Notes under the pieces: model-generated
The model's input: only the letters and a program-made list of their open reading frames with translations
Database searches by the model: none
Told to the model about the DNA's origin: nothing
Shown: in pieces, positions 51,431 through 59,508 of the stretch
Numbering within the stretch: position 1 is the first letter of the stretch
Layout of the letters: every line of letters starts with the position of its first letter
Position numbers and translations under genes: made by a program
DNA from: Paenibacillus sp. FSL R7-0204
GTDB lineage: Bacteria; Bacillota; Bacilli; Paenibacillales; Paenibacillaceae
NCBI RefSeq assembly: GCF_038002225.1
Contig: NZ_JBBOCA010000001.1
Span: forward strand, 4,526,001 to 4,590,000
Direction of reading: 5' to 3'
DNA: 64,000 nucleotides

Positions 51431-53142
51431 CAGAGAACAGCTCCTTCCGCCGGGTCCAGCATCCGGACCCCGTATTCGTAGCCTTGCTCAGTCAGAAACA
51501 TCCGGCGGCGCAGGGCGAAGTCCTGCTCCCGGCTGTCTCCCGTGACCAGCGTGTAGAAATACGCCCGGTTATCCCCCGGCTTCGGACGAAGAATGCGCCC
51601 CAACCGCTGAGCCTCCTCCTGGCGGGAACCGAAGGCGCCGGATACCTCAATTGCCACCGAGGCATCCGGCAGATTCACGGCAAAGTTCGCTACCTTGGAG
51701 ACAATCAGCACCGGCAGCTTGCCTTCATTGAACGCAGCGTAGAGCGCGTTCCGTTCCTTCTGTGGAGTCTTCCCTGTGATCAGCGGGGCCGCAAGCGCCT
51801 CTGCCAACTGCTCTAACTGGTCCAGATACTGGCCGATCACCAGTATCGCCGCTGCGGGATGCGCCGCTGCAATCTGCGCTGCAGCCTGCGCCTTGGCCTG
51901 GTTGCCCGCCGCCAGCCGGAACTGCTCCTTCGCCCCGGCATACATATACTGCTGCCGCAGCTTCTGGTTCATCGGGACGATGACCTCGATGCAATCGACA
52001 GCCGCAATCCACCCCTGCCGCTCCAGCACCTTCCAGGGCAGGTCATAACATCTCGGGCCGATCAGGGAGAATACATCCCCCTCCCGTCCGTCCTCCCGGA
52101 CCAGCGTTGCTGTCAGCCCCAGCCGCCGCGTAGCCTGAATATCTGCGGTCGCCCGAAAGACAGGTGCCGGAAGCAGATGGACCTCGTCATAGATAATCAG
52201 CCCCCAGTTCCGTTCATGGAACAGATTCATGTGGACAAACGCTCCTCCCTTGGAGCGCCTGTGGGTCAGCATCTGATAGGTTGCAACGGTTACAGGCCGT
52301 ACCTCCCGGTGCTCTCCCGTGTATTCCCCGACCTCATCTTCGCTCAGCGTGGTCCGCAGCAGCAGCTCCCCGCGCCACTGTTCTACAGAAGTCGTGCTCG
52401 AAGTAAGGATCAGCGTCTCACACTGCAGCTGCTCTAATACTGCAAGACCGACAACTGTCTTGCCTGCCCCGCAGGGTAGCACGACCACACCGCTGCCGCC
52501 ATGTCCTCCGGTCCCCTGAAATTGGCGGACAGCCTCCCGTTGATAATCCCGTAGCCTGAATTCGGAGCTGCTCTCTTCGCCATTTCCCCCTAAAGATCCC
52601 CGCCAGGCTAACTTCAGCTTCTGCCCGTCCCGGTAACCGGCATAATCAAGAACAGGATAACCCAGCCTGGTCAACTCCTGCTTCAACAGGCCCCGGTTCA
52701 TCTTCGGACAATGGCTATGCAGCTCCCCGGCCCGGCGCAGGCCCAGCTCCTTCAGTTCCTGAGAGTCATCCAGTTCATCCAGCATACTCACCCGGTCAGC
52801 GGTTAACCTAACAAGCTGTGAATCACTCTCATCCGCATGCAGGTGCAAGCTTCCGTAACGGGACATCAGCAGTTCCATCTCCCCCTCCACTTCGGAAGGA
52901 ATGCCCCACCTGGACAGCCTGCGGAGTCCTTCAATGACCTCTGCCGCTGTCTGTCCCCCGGCTGCGGCGTTCCATAGGGACAACGGCGTGAGCCGGTAAG
53001 TGTGATAGGCTGGAGGACTTTTGACAAGCTCAGCAAATCCGCTCAGAACCGCCCGCGCCTCCTCAAATCCCGGATGTCCGCAGTCCAGCAGAATCGTCCG
53101 GTCATTCCGTATGATACATGGCCCCGCCCCTGCTCCGCTCAT
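51430..53142 (-). CDS. XPB/Rad25-type DNA helicase
   Basis: About 570 residues. An N-terminal XPB-like damage-recognition part precedes the helicase core: Q-motif region RDYQREAVRQF, Walker A PCGAGKTVVGL, DEVHLLP, GLTATLVREDGREGD (the RED motif of XPB), and motif VI QEEAQRLGRILRPK. Bacterial XPB enzymes unwind 3' to 5' and are thought to act in repair. The ATG at 53142 has AAGGAGGG upstream; the frame stays open 32 codons further but has no ribosome site. Cotranscribed with the next gene. Confidence 0.92.
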   Translation of the reverse strand: MSGAGAGPCIIRNDRTILLDCGHPGFEEARAVLSGFAELVKSPPAYHTYRLTPLSLWNAAAGGQTAAEVIEGLRRLSRWGIPSEVEGEMELLMSRYGSLHLHADESDSQLVRLTADRVSMLDELDDSQELKELGLRRAGELHSHCPKMNRGLLKQELTRLGYPVLDYAGYRDGQKLKLAWRGSLGGNGEESSSEFRLRDYQREAVRQFQGTGGHGGSGVVVLPCGAGKTVVGLAVLEQLQCETLILTSSTTSVEQWRGELLLRTTLSEDEVGEYTGEHREVRPVTVATYQMLTHRRSKGGAFVHMNLFHERNWGLIIYDEVHLLPAPVFRATADIQATRRLGLTATLVREDGREGDVFSLIGPRCYDLPWKVLERQGWIAAVDCIEVIVPMNQKLRQQYMYAGAKEQFRLAAGNQAKAQAAAQIAAAHPAAAILVIGQYLDQLEQLAEALAAPLITGKTPQKERNALYAAFNEGKLPVLIVSKVANFAVNLPDASVAIEVSGAFGSRQEEAQRLGRILRPKPGDNRAYFYTLVTGDSREQDFALRRRMFLTEQGYEYGVRMLDPAEGAVL

Positions 53143-53227
53143 CCTGTTCCCTCCTTGTGTGTGATAGTGGTTCAAGCTGTTAATGTTACTTAATGGCTCA
53201 CCAGCGCCCGCATCTCTCCCTACAACG

Positions 53228-53259
53228 AAAAAGCCCACCTCCGCCTAACGGATATGAGC
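53228..53259 (-). terminator. terminator after the CBS protein gene
   Basis: On the minus strand GCTCATATCCG, loop, CGGAGGTGGGC (imperfect), then TTTTT. Confidence 0.6.
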
Positions 53260-53273
53260 CATTCGTCATTCTA

Positions 53274-53708
53274 TTAATGCAGCTGCTGGCGCTGCGAGAT
53301 TTCATGGAGCGCCTCAGCAGCCTCATCTGCGAACATTCTCTTGTCTGCCAAATCACCTAAGGAGACTACTCCGGTCAGCTTCTTGCCCTGCATCACCGGA
53401 ATGCGCCGGATCTGCGCCGATGCCATCAGCTCTGCCGCTTCCTCCACGGAGGCGGACTCCTGAACGGAGAGGACCTCCCGGCTCATGACTGTCTCCACGG
53501 CGGTTGAGCCGGGATGCTTGGCCGCGTACCCGCGGATGACCAGATCGCGGTCCGTAATCACACCAATCAGCGTTGCCCCGTCAGCCGGATCTACCACAGG
53601 AATGAAGCCTGTCCCGCTATCTCTCATAGCGACGGCAACCTCATAGATATTGTCCAGCAGAGTAACCGACACCGGCTGCGCGGTCATCACTTCTTTGACT
53701 GTCTTCAG
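53274..53708 (-). CDS. CBS domain protein (apparent CTG start)
   Basis: About 144 residues made of two CBS motifs: VKEVMTAQPVSVTLLDNIYE with GFIPVVD and GVITDRDLVIRGYA, then VMSREVLSVQESASVEEAAELM with RRIPVMQGKKLTGVVSLGDLA. Such stand-alone pairs bind adenine nucleotides or similar ligands; the target is unknown. The best start is a CTG at 53708: AGGAGG lies seven bases upstream and the residues after it (KTVKEVMT) match the family N terminus. An ATG nine codons earlier lacks a ribosome site. It follows the M20 gene by 63 bases. Confidence 0.85.
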   Translation of the reverse strand: MKTVKEVMTAQPVSVTLLDNIYEVAVAMRDSGTGFIPVVDPADGATLIGVITDRDLVIRGYAAKHPGSTAVETVMSREVLSVQESASVEEAAELMASAQIRRIPVMQGKKLTGVVSLGDLADKRMFADEAAEALHEISQRQQLH

Positions 53709-53771
53709 AATGAACCCTCCTGTCCACGTTACCATGGCATTTGAGAGTAGTTTTTCCTGGAGCGGTAACAT

Positions 53772-54953
53772 TTATACGGATAATGGCTCATTCAGGCAGG
53801 AGTCGGCCATAGCGATCAGCAGCTTCGCGCCATTGAGCATGGCATCCTCATCGAAATCAAATTTGCTGTGATGATGCGGATAGACGGCATCCTTGGCCGC
53901 ATTGCCCGCACCGACAAAGATGAAACAGCCGGGAATCTCCTGAACATAATAGGAAAAGTCCTCCGCCGGCATAATCTTTTCCATCAGCATCACATCGGCA
54001 TCTGTACCCAGCGCCTTAGGGGCAACACGGGCGAAGCGTTCATACTCCGTATCGTCATTCACCAGCGGCGGGTACCCCATCAGATAGTCCACCTTCGCCT
54101 CGGTACCATAGGCTGCGGCTACGGACGCAGCCATCTCTTCAATGCGGCGGCGGATCAGATGACGCGTCTCTTCATCGAATGCCCGCACTGTCCCCGTAAT
54201 CCGGCAGCGCTCGGCGATGATATTCTGGGCCGAGCCGCCTTGAATCGTTCCCACGCTGACTACGGCCGGACGCAGCGGATCAACGTTGCGGCTGACAATC
54301 GTCTGCAGCCCGGTGACCAGTGCCGCACCTGCCACAATACTGTCTGCTGTGCGGTGGGGCATGCCGCCGTGTCCGCCCCGGCCGGTCAGATCAATGAAGA
54401 ACTCATCGGCCGAAGCCATCAGCGGCCCCGGCGCACTGCCTACCGTCCCTAGCGGGAACGGCGTCCACAGATGCAGCCCGTAGACGGCATCCGCACCCGC
54501 AAGCACGCCTTCCGCAATCATGCCCACTGCACCGCCGGGACAGACCTCTTCCGCCGGCTGGAAGAGAAAGCGGATCTCCCCCTTCAGCTCTTCCCTACGG
54601 GAGCTGTAATACGCTGCCGCAGCCAGCAGCATGGCAGTATGCCCGTCATGTCCGCAGGCATGCATGACACCGGGATGCTGTGAAGCATATTCCCGGCCGC
54701 TCTCCTCCGTAATATTCAGCGCGTCCATATCGGCACGCAGGACTACCGTTTTCCCGGGCTCCCGGCCCTTTAGTATACCTGTCAATCCGTAGCCTGCTGC
54801 ACTCCGCAGGACCTCAATCCCCAGCTCCGTGAGCCTTGCTTCAACATAAGCGGAGGTCTCCTTCTCCTGATAGGACAGCTCCGGATGACGGTGCAGATGG
54901 CGGCGCCATTTGACCATTTCCGGGAACAGCTCCTCGATCTCTAACCTCTCCAT
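53772..54953 (-). CDS. M20 family amidohydrolase (N-acyl-amino acid deacylase type)
   Basis: A 393-residue metallopeptidase. Metal-binding motifs include LRADMDALNITEESG, HACGHDGHTAML, FQPAEEVCPGGAVGMI and GRGGHGGMPHR; the C-terminal AEDFSYYVQEIPG and HHSKFDFDEDAM complete the site. The branch contains IAA-amino acid hydrolase, hippurate hydrolase and N-acetyldiaminopimelate deacetylase; no neighbour decides the substrate. GGAGAG lies a few bases before the ATG. The 240 bases upstream of it hold no gene. Confidence 0.92.
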   Translation of the reverse strand: MERLEIEELFPEMVKWRRHLHRHPELSYQEKETSAYVEARLTELGIEVLRSAAGYGLTGILKGREPGKTVVLRADMDALNITEESGREYASQHPGVMHACGHDGHTAMLLAAAAYYSSRREELKGEIRFLFQPAEEVCPGGAVGMIAEGVLAGADAVYGLHLWTPFPLGTVGSAPGPLMASADEFFIDLTGRGGHGGMPHRTADSIVAGAALVTGLQTIVSRNVDPLRPAVVSVGTIQGGSAQNIIAERCRITGTVRAFDEETRHLIRRRIEEMAASVAAAYGTEAKVDYLMGYPPLVNDDTEYERFARVAPKALGTDADVMLMEKIMPAEDFSYYVQEIPGCFIFVGAGNAAKDAVYPHHHSKFDFDEDAMLNGAKLLIAMADSCLNEPLSV

Positions 54954-55193
54954 AACTCTCCATTCCCTTCTCTGGCAGCATCCTGCGGATTAACCATCAG
55001 GACAAGCCCGTAAGCTCTGCCCGCTCCGCAGCCTGCCAACTTTCTTTTATTGTAGCAGAAACACAAAAAAGTGGGTATCGATCAGCCCGTTCTACCTTGC
55101 ACAACCCCGGGAAACAGACTATCATGAGGAAGAACAATAACAAATTTTAATTACAAATGAATCATTATACTTCATTAAGGGGAGTTGTGCGCT

Positions 55194-55541
55194 ATGATAT
55201 TTGAGAACACGGGTCTCGAAGGATTAAAGAGCGACCTTCTTTATCTCGACGAAAGTGCATCCAAGGCAGGATTCATCAGATGGCAATGGGAATACTACCG
55301 CGCGACTTATGACTGCAAGATAGAAGACCGCAAGGACGGCGGAGAATACTTCCTGCGCATCAATACCCGTGCTGTGGAGGGGAAGCTGGAGAAGGCGGAC
55401 GCGGTGCTGGCGATTGAAGCCGTCTATCTGGGCAAGGCCACATTCCCCCACGGACTGGAATACGAATCTCCGGTGCCTCAGCCGGTGCTTGAGGTAGCCC
55501 GGAAGCATATCCATGAATTGAAAGCGCTGCTGGAAGCTTGA
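55194..55541 (+). CDS. YugN-like family protein
   Basis: About 115 residues. It starts MIFENTGLEGLKSDLLYLDE and contains WQWEYYRATYDCKIED and AVLAIEAVYLGKATFPHGLEYE, as in the YugN-like family of Bacillota, whose function is unknown. AAGGGGAG lies nine bases before the ATG at 55194. Its stop overlaps the TTG start of the ftsW-like gene (TTGA), suggesting coupling. Confidence 0.88.
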   Translation: MIFENTGLEGLKSDLLYLDESASKAGFIRWQWEYYRATYDCKIEDRKDGGEYFLRINTRAVEGKLEKADAVLAIEAVYLGKATFPHGLEYESPVPQPVLEVARKHIHELKALLEA

Positions 55542-56806
55542 GTACTGCGAAGGGAAAGACGGCCTCCAAGGCCAGCCCGCCCAAAAGAGGAACGCCCGAT
55601 TTCCAGTTACTCATTCTCACCCTGCTGTTCGTAGGCTTCGGCCTGCTTATGGTATTCAGCTCCAGCTCCAGCCTGACACTGGCCAACAAGCTGTTCAGCA
55701 ATAACGCATTCTTTTTCGTCAAACGCCAATTTGTCTGGGCCGTGCTGGGTACCTTCATCATGTTCGTTGTCATGAATATCCACTACAGCAAATTCAAGAA
55801 ATGGTACGCGCCGATCTTCGTGATCACCCTCGTCCTGCTGCTGTTCGTCGCCACCACAGAGGGGATTAACGGCGCAAAGAGCTGGATGAGCATCGGCACC
55901 TTTGGGATTCAGCCTACCGAGCTGGCCAAACTCTCCATAATCCTCTATCTGGCTGCCCTGATCACCAAAAAAGGCGAGCGGCTGCGCGATTTGCGGACAG
56001 GATATATCCCGGTCATGATCATTGTCGGCATCGTAGCCGGACTGATTATGCTCCAGCCGGATCTCGGCTCCTGTATGATTCTTGTCGCTACCAGCGGACT
56101 GATCGTCTATGCCGGCGGTGCCAGCATGAAGCACATTATGGGCTCAATCGGCTTGCTGATTCTGGGTGTAGCGCTCGTCTGGGGGGCCAAGACCGCCATC
56201 GACTCCCTGTCTCCGCACACCGAGAAGGCTGAGATCAAGCAGGATTACCGTCAGGGCCGGATTGAAGCCTTCCTTGACCCGGAGAAAGATCCCTCGGGCA
56301 ACGGCTATCAGATCATGCAATCCCTGATCGCCCTGGGCGAAGGCGGAACACAAGGCTCCGGGTTCGGTAAAAGTATCCAGAAGCTTCACTACCTGCCTTA
56401 TCCGTATACAGACTTTATATTTTCCGTCATCGGTGAGGAGCTGGGCTTCGTGGGAACAGCGTTGTTCCTTCTGCTGTACCTGTATTTCATCTGGAGGGGC
56501 ATCCTGATCTCCCTGCGGTGTACAGATCCGTTCGGCACCCTGGTCGGCGTCGGCATTATGGGTCTGATTGCCATTCAGGCCTTCATCAACATCGGCGGTG
56601 TCACGAAAACGATCCCGATGACCGGGGTCACCCTGCCCTTCATCAGCTACGGCGGCTCCTCCCTGCTCGTCACCATGCTCTGTATGGGGATTATGCTCAG
56701 CATCTCACGGGAAACCAACCGGCCGGCCAAGGAGGAAGTCGTGAAGTCTGTGACTACAGTCAGACAGGTGCGCAACAGCAGAAGTGCAGGCACACGCGCA
56801 CGCTAA
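55538..56806 (+). CDS. FtsW/RodA/SpoVE family peptidoglycan polymerase
   Basis: A 422-residue SEDS protein with ten membrane segments. Family motifs are visible: MVFSSSSSLTLAN, GINGAKSWMSIGTFGIQPTE, MILQPDLGS-like MLQPDLGSCMILVA, LHYLPYPYTDFIFSVIGEELGF and LPFISYGGSSLLVTMLCMGI. SEDS proteins polymerise glycan strands with a class B PBP; whether this copy serves division (FtsW) or sporulation (SpoVE) cannot be told. The start is a TTG overlapping the upstream stop. The nearby ylaN gene fits the ftsW region of B. subtilis. Confidence 0.93.
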   Translation: MSTAKGKTASKASPPKRGTPDFQLLILTLLFVGFGLLMVFSSSSSLTLANKLFSNNAFFFVKRQFVWAVLGTFIMFVVMNIHYSKFKKWYAPIFVITLVLLLFVATTEGINGAKSWMSIGTFGIQPTELAKLSIILYLAALITKKGERLRDLRTGYIPVMIIVGIVAGLIMLQPDLGSCMILVATSGLIVYAGGASMKHIMGSIGLLILGVALVWGAKTAIDSLSPHTEKAEIKQDYRQGRIEAFLDPEKDPSGNGYQIMQSLIALGEGGTQGSGFGKSIQKLHYLPYPYTDFIFSVIGEELGFVGTALFLLLYLYFIWRGILISLRCTDPFGTLVGVGIMGLIAIQAFINIGGVTKTIPMTGVTLPFISYGGSSLLVTMLCMGIMLSISRETNRPAKEEVVKSVTTVRQVRNSRSAGTRAR

Positions 56807-56844
56807 GAGGCTACCTACATACAGATGAGGGTTGAGCCAAGTAG

Positions 56845-56877
56845 AAAGGCAGTCCGGAATATATCCGGACTGCCTTT
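56845..56877 (+). terminator. terminator after the ftsW-like gene
   Basis: AAAGGCAGTCCGG and CCGGACTGCCTTTT form a perfect stem with a seven-base loop; it can also act for the convergent Asp23 gene. Confidence 0.93.
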
Positions 56878-56903
56878 TGCATGGATGCCTAATATAATTG
56901 TGC

Positions 56904-57269
56904 TTAAGAAATCTCGTCGTTCTTGAACGCTACGCCTTCGACCTTAACGTTGACCTCTACGATGTGAAGTCCAGTCATACTCTCCACAGCCTCGCGGACA
57001 TTCTGCTGAAGCATGCGGCACACTTCATGAATCGGAGTTTCGTACAGTACGATGATGCGCAGATCTACTGCGGCTTCCAGTTGGCCCACTTCGACAGTAA
57101 CACCCTTCTGCACGTTCTTGCCGCTCAGGCGCTTTGCCCAGCCCTCTGACAAACCGCCAGACATGGCTGCAATTCCGGGAGTCTCAAGCGCGGCCAGGCC
57201 GGCAATTTTTGAGACAACGTCATTCGATATCCGTATATTACCCAATTCCAGTTGAAGCTGTTCTGCCAT
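56904..57269 (-). CDS. Asp23/Gls24 family protein (YloU-like)
   Basis: A 121-residue protein with the family pattern GNIRISNDVVSKIAGLAALETPGIAAMSG, then VEVGQLEAAVDLRIIVLYETPIHEV and VNVKVEGVAF. These proteins are envelope-stress or membrane-associated scaffolds of Gram-positive bacteria. GGGGGG lies seven bases before the ATG. In B. subtilis yloU lies between rpmB and yloV; here that position is empty and this copy sits 43 kb away. Confidence 0.9.
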   Translation of the reverse strand: MAEQLQLELGNIRISNDVVSKIAGLAALETPGIAAMSGGLSEGWAKRLSGKNVQKGVTVEVGQLEAAVDLRIIVLYETPIHEVCRMLQQNVREAVESMTGLHIVEVNVKVEGVAFKNDEIS

Positions 57270-57423
57270 GCCATATCCCCCCTACTCTCATTATCAATTA
57301 TTGTAATTCCAAAGCAGGCTAAAAAGCAAATGACTTTCTCTCACCCCCGTTTACAGCCAGGAACAATTTGGGTATATTGATTATGAATTCAACCTACATA
57401 TAGAGACTGGAGAGTGCTTAACC

Positions 57424-58494
57424 TTGAAAAAATGGATCTCACCGGCGCTGCTGGTCATCAGCTTTATCCTCAGCGCCATAGGGCATTACGCGAATTGGGA
57501 TCATACCCTTCAGTTCGTATTATCCGCCGTTTCGGTCATCTTCGTGGCCGGCTTCCTCGGCCGGGCCACCGAGAGTGTAGCTCACTACGCCGGGCAGCGG
57601 CTTGGAGGGTTCCTAAACGCAACCTTCGGCAATGCGGCCGAGCTGATCATCGCCTTCTTCCTGGTCAAGGAAGGACTGTTTGACATGGTCAAAGCGAGTC
57701 TGACCGGCTCCATTATCGGTAACCTGCTGCTCGTCCTCGGATTAAGTATATTTGCCGGGGGCATGAAGTTCAAGGTTCAGAACTTCAATGTCACACTCGC
57801 CGGTCTGAACGGCTCGCTGATGATCGTTGCGGTCATCGCCTTGTTCGTCCCGGCCATGTTCTTCAACACGCATTCCATCACCGAGAAAGACACCAATGTA
57901 CTTAGTCTTGTCGTCGCCGGCCTGCTGATTGCCGCCTACCTCGCCTGGCTGGTCTTCTCCATGATCACACACAAGAAGTATCTGGCAGATGTTACGGACG
58001 ATACGGCGGAAGAGCTGCCGAATGAGCATGCTCCAGTCTGGTCCCGGAACCGTTCAATCCTCTATCTCGTCCTTGCCACCGTGATGGTCGCCTTCGTCAG
58101 TGAATGGCTGGTCGGAACGCTGGAGACGCTCACCGAGCGCTTCGGCTTCAGCGAGCTGTTCGTCGGTGCATTCCTCGTAGCGATTATCGGTAACGCCGCT
58201 GAACACAGCGCAGCCATTATGCTCGCCATGAAGAACAAGATCGGAGCCGCAGTCGAGATTGCCGTAGGCAGCAGTCTGCAGATTGCCCTGTTCGTCGCTC
58301 CGGTGCTGATCTTCGCCAGTTATTTCATGGGCAACACCATGTCGATTGTGTTCACCACAATTGAGATTGTAGCCATTGCCGTATCGGTGTTCATCGCCAA
58401 ATCCATTATTCAGGACGGCGCAACCAACTGGTATGAGGGTCTCCTGCTGCTGGCGGTCTACTTGATTCTCGGCGTATCGTTCTATCTGGTCTGA
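57424..58494 (+). CDS. calcium/proton antiporter (CaCA family, ChaA/YfkE-type)
   Basis: A 356-residue protein with about 11 membrane segments in two homologous halves. The paired signature motifs are GNAAELIIAFFLVKEGL in the first half and GNAAEHSAAIMLAMKN in the second, each with the transport Glu. It probably exports Ca2+ in exchange for protons. The start is a TTG at 57424 with GGAGAG nine bases upstream. Divergent from the Asp23 gene and ended by a strong terminator. Confidence 0.93.
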   Translation: MKKWISPALLVISFILSAIGHYANWDHTLQFVLSAVSVIFVAGFLGRATESVAHYAGQRLGGFLNATFGNAAELIIAFFLVKEGLFDMVKASLTGSIIGNLLLVLGLSIFAGGMKFKVQNFNVTLAGLNGSLMIVAVIALFVPAMFFNTHSITEKDTNVLSLVVAGLLIAAYLAWLVFSMITHKKYLADVTDDTAEELPNEHAPVWSRNRSILYLVLATVMVAFVSEWLVGTLETLTERFGFSELFVGAFLVAIIGNAAEHSAAIMLAMKNKIGAAVEIAVGSSLQIALFVAPVLIFASYFMGNTMSIVFTTIEIVAIAVSVFIAKSIIQDGATNWYEGLLLLAVYLILGVSFYLV

Positions 58495-58522
58495 AGTCCT
58501 TCTGAGGTCCTATAGCTCCATT

Positions 58523-58568
58523 AAAAAAAACGCACATGATCGACCCCCGGGTCCTTCATGTGCGTTTT
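58523..58568. terminator. bidirectional terminator after the antiporter gene
   Basis: AAAAACGCACATGA and TCATGTGCGTTTT form a long stem with a GC-rich loop, A run before and T run after. Confidence 0.9.
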
Positions 58569-58586
58569 GTTGAAAATATAAGAATT

Positions 58587-58630
58587 AAACGGAACCGTCC
58601 TTAACAAGGACGGCAAAGCCGTTTCCACTT
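58587..58630 (-). repeat. intergenic palindromic repeat, copy C
   Basis: Minus strand GAAACGG-CTTT-GCCGTCC, loop, GGACGG-TT-CCGTTT. Its first 25 bases (58630-58606) are identical to copy B. It lies just past the ylaN stop. Confidence 0.8.
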
Positions 58631-58642
58631 GATGACCGGGAC

Positions 58643-58945
58643 TTACATCTCCCGCTCCTCAGCCTTCTTGTTCAGTGCCTCATACAGCACAGCCAAATTG
58701 CGTTCCAGCTTGCTCAGCACCTGCTTGCCTGTAAGCTCCGGCACCAGCCCCGCTCTGACCGCAAAATCGACCTCTCTGGAGAAGCCGTACATCTGGGTAT
58801 CCAGCACTTCCTCATAGAGAGGGCAGTAACGGGTTGCCAAATTCTCCATCTGTACTTCAATGAGCTTCTGAATTTTATCGGCATCTTCTTGAAGAAGATT
58901 GATTGCTTTGATATTGAGCTGTTCCTGCAAATCCGATGAAGTCAT
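58643..58945 (-). CDS. ylaN: YlaN family protein (UPF0358)
   Basis: A 100-residue helical protein matching Yla[41 protein letters not shown] and [17 protein letters not shown]. In B. subtilis YlaN is linked to iron homeostasis, where it is reported to act on Fur, and it becomes essential when iron is limited. GGGGGG lies seven bases before the ATG. It lies near ftsW in both genomes. Confidence 0.94.
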   Translation of the reverse strand: MTSSDLQEQLNIKAINLLQEDADKIQKLIEVQMENLATRYCPLYEEVLDTQMYGFSREVDFAVRAGLVPELTGKQVLSKLERNLAVLYEALNKKAEEREM

Positions 58946-59083
58946 GCATTTTCCCCCCCATGTCCAAAAGTTACAGCAGCGATTGCTTATTATTCTTAAT
59001 ATTAGTCGAAATTAGGACCTAATACAAGATTTCAGTTTGGGTTATTGCTGAAGTCCCTGCAAAATCACCCCGCTGCACAGCAA

Positions 59084-59111
59084 AGACGCCCAGCCGCAAG
59101 GCCGGACGTCT
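59084..59111 (-). terminator. probable terminator after the HPr-like gene
   Basis: On the minus strand AGACGTCCGGCC, TTGC, GGCTGGGCGTCT, with two mismatches; the T run after it is poor. Confidence 0.5.
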
Positions 59112-59126
59112 GAGAAGAAACTGGAA

Positions 59127-59369
59127 TTACTCTGCTACTACTGTAAAATTCAAATTGTGTTTGGCAAAAACTTCGCTCATGGCTTTCTTAGCTTCCTCGG
59201 CATCTGTACCATGTACATGCAGCTCGTAGCTTTGGCTGGATACCAGAGTAGTGAACAAGCCCAGGATGCTCTTAACATCAATGTACTTGTTGTCCGCTTG
59301 AAGAACGATAGATGAATTAAATTGGCTTGCTGTCTGTGCAATATCCACGATTGCCGCATTGTTGGACAT
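59127..59369 (-). CDS. HPr-like protein lacking the His15 region
   Basis: An 80-residue protein of the HPr fold. Alignment by eye with HPr is in register with an offset of 12: QTASQFNSSIVLQADNKYIDVKSILGLF matches HPr residues 24-51. Ser34 equals HPr Ser46, the HPr kinase site, but the first strand and the GIHARPA active-site loop are missing; Asn3 stands where His15 should be. GGAGGG lies about five bases before the ATG, so the short N terminus is not a mis-called start. It cannot act as a PTS phosphocarrier; a Crh-like regulatory role is possible (inference). Confidence 0.8.
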   Translation of the reverse strand: MSNNAAIVDIAQTASQFNSSIVLQADNKYIDVKSILGLFTTLVSSQSYELHVHGTDAEEAKKAMSEVFAKHNLNFTVVAE

Positions 59370-59508
59370 AGGAATCCCTCCGCAACTTGATTATAAACTT
59401 ATGTTCACTTGTTACCAATTCCATGATACATTGAATCCGCTTACTCACGCAAGGTGTTTCTTGGAAACAGGCATTACGTGCTTTTGGAATCACCGCTTTT
59501 GTACTATT

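Noticed and set aside
44483..53142. Defence system or mobile island around the XPB helicase
   Set aside because: No integrase, transposase, restriction or toxin gene is near, and flanking genes are ordinary chromosomal genes.
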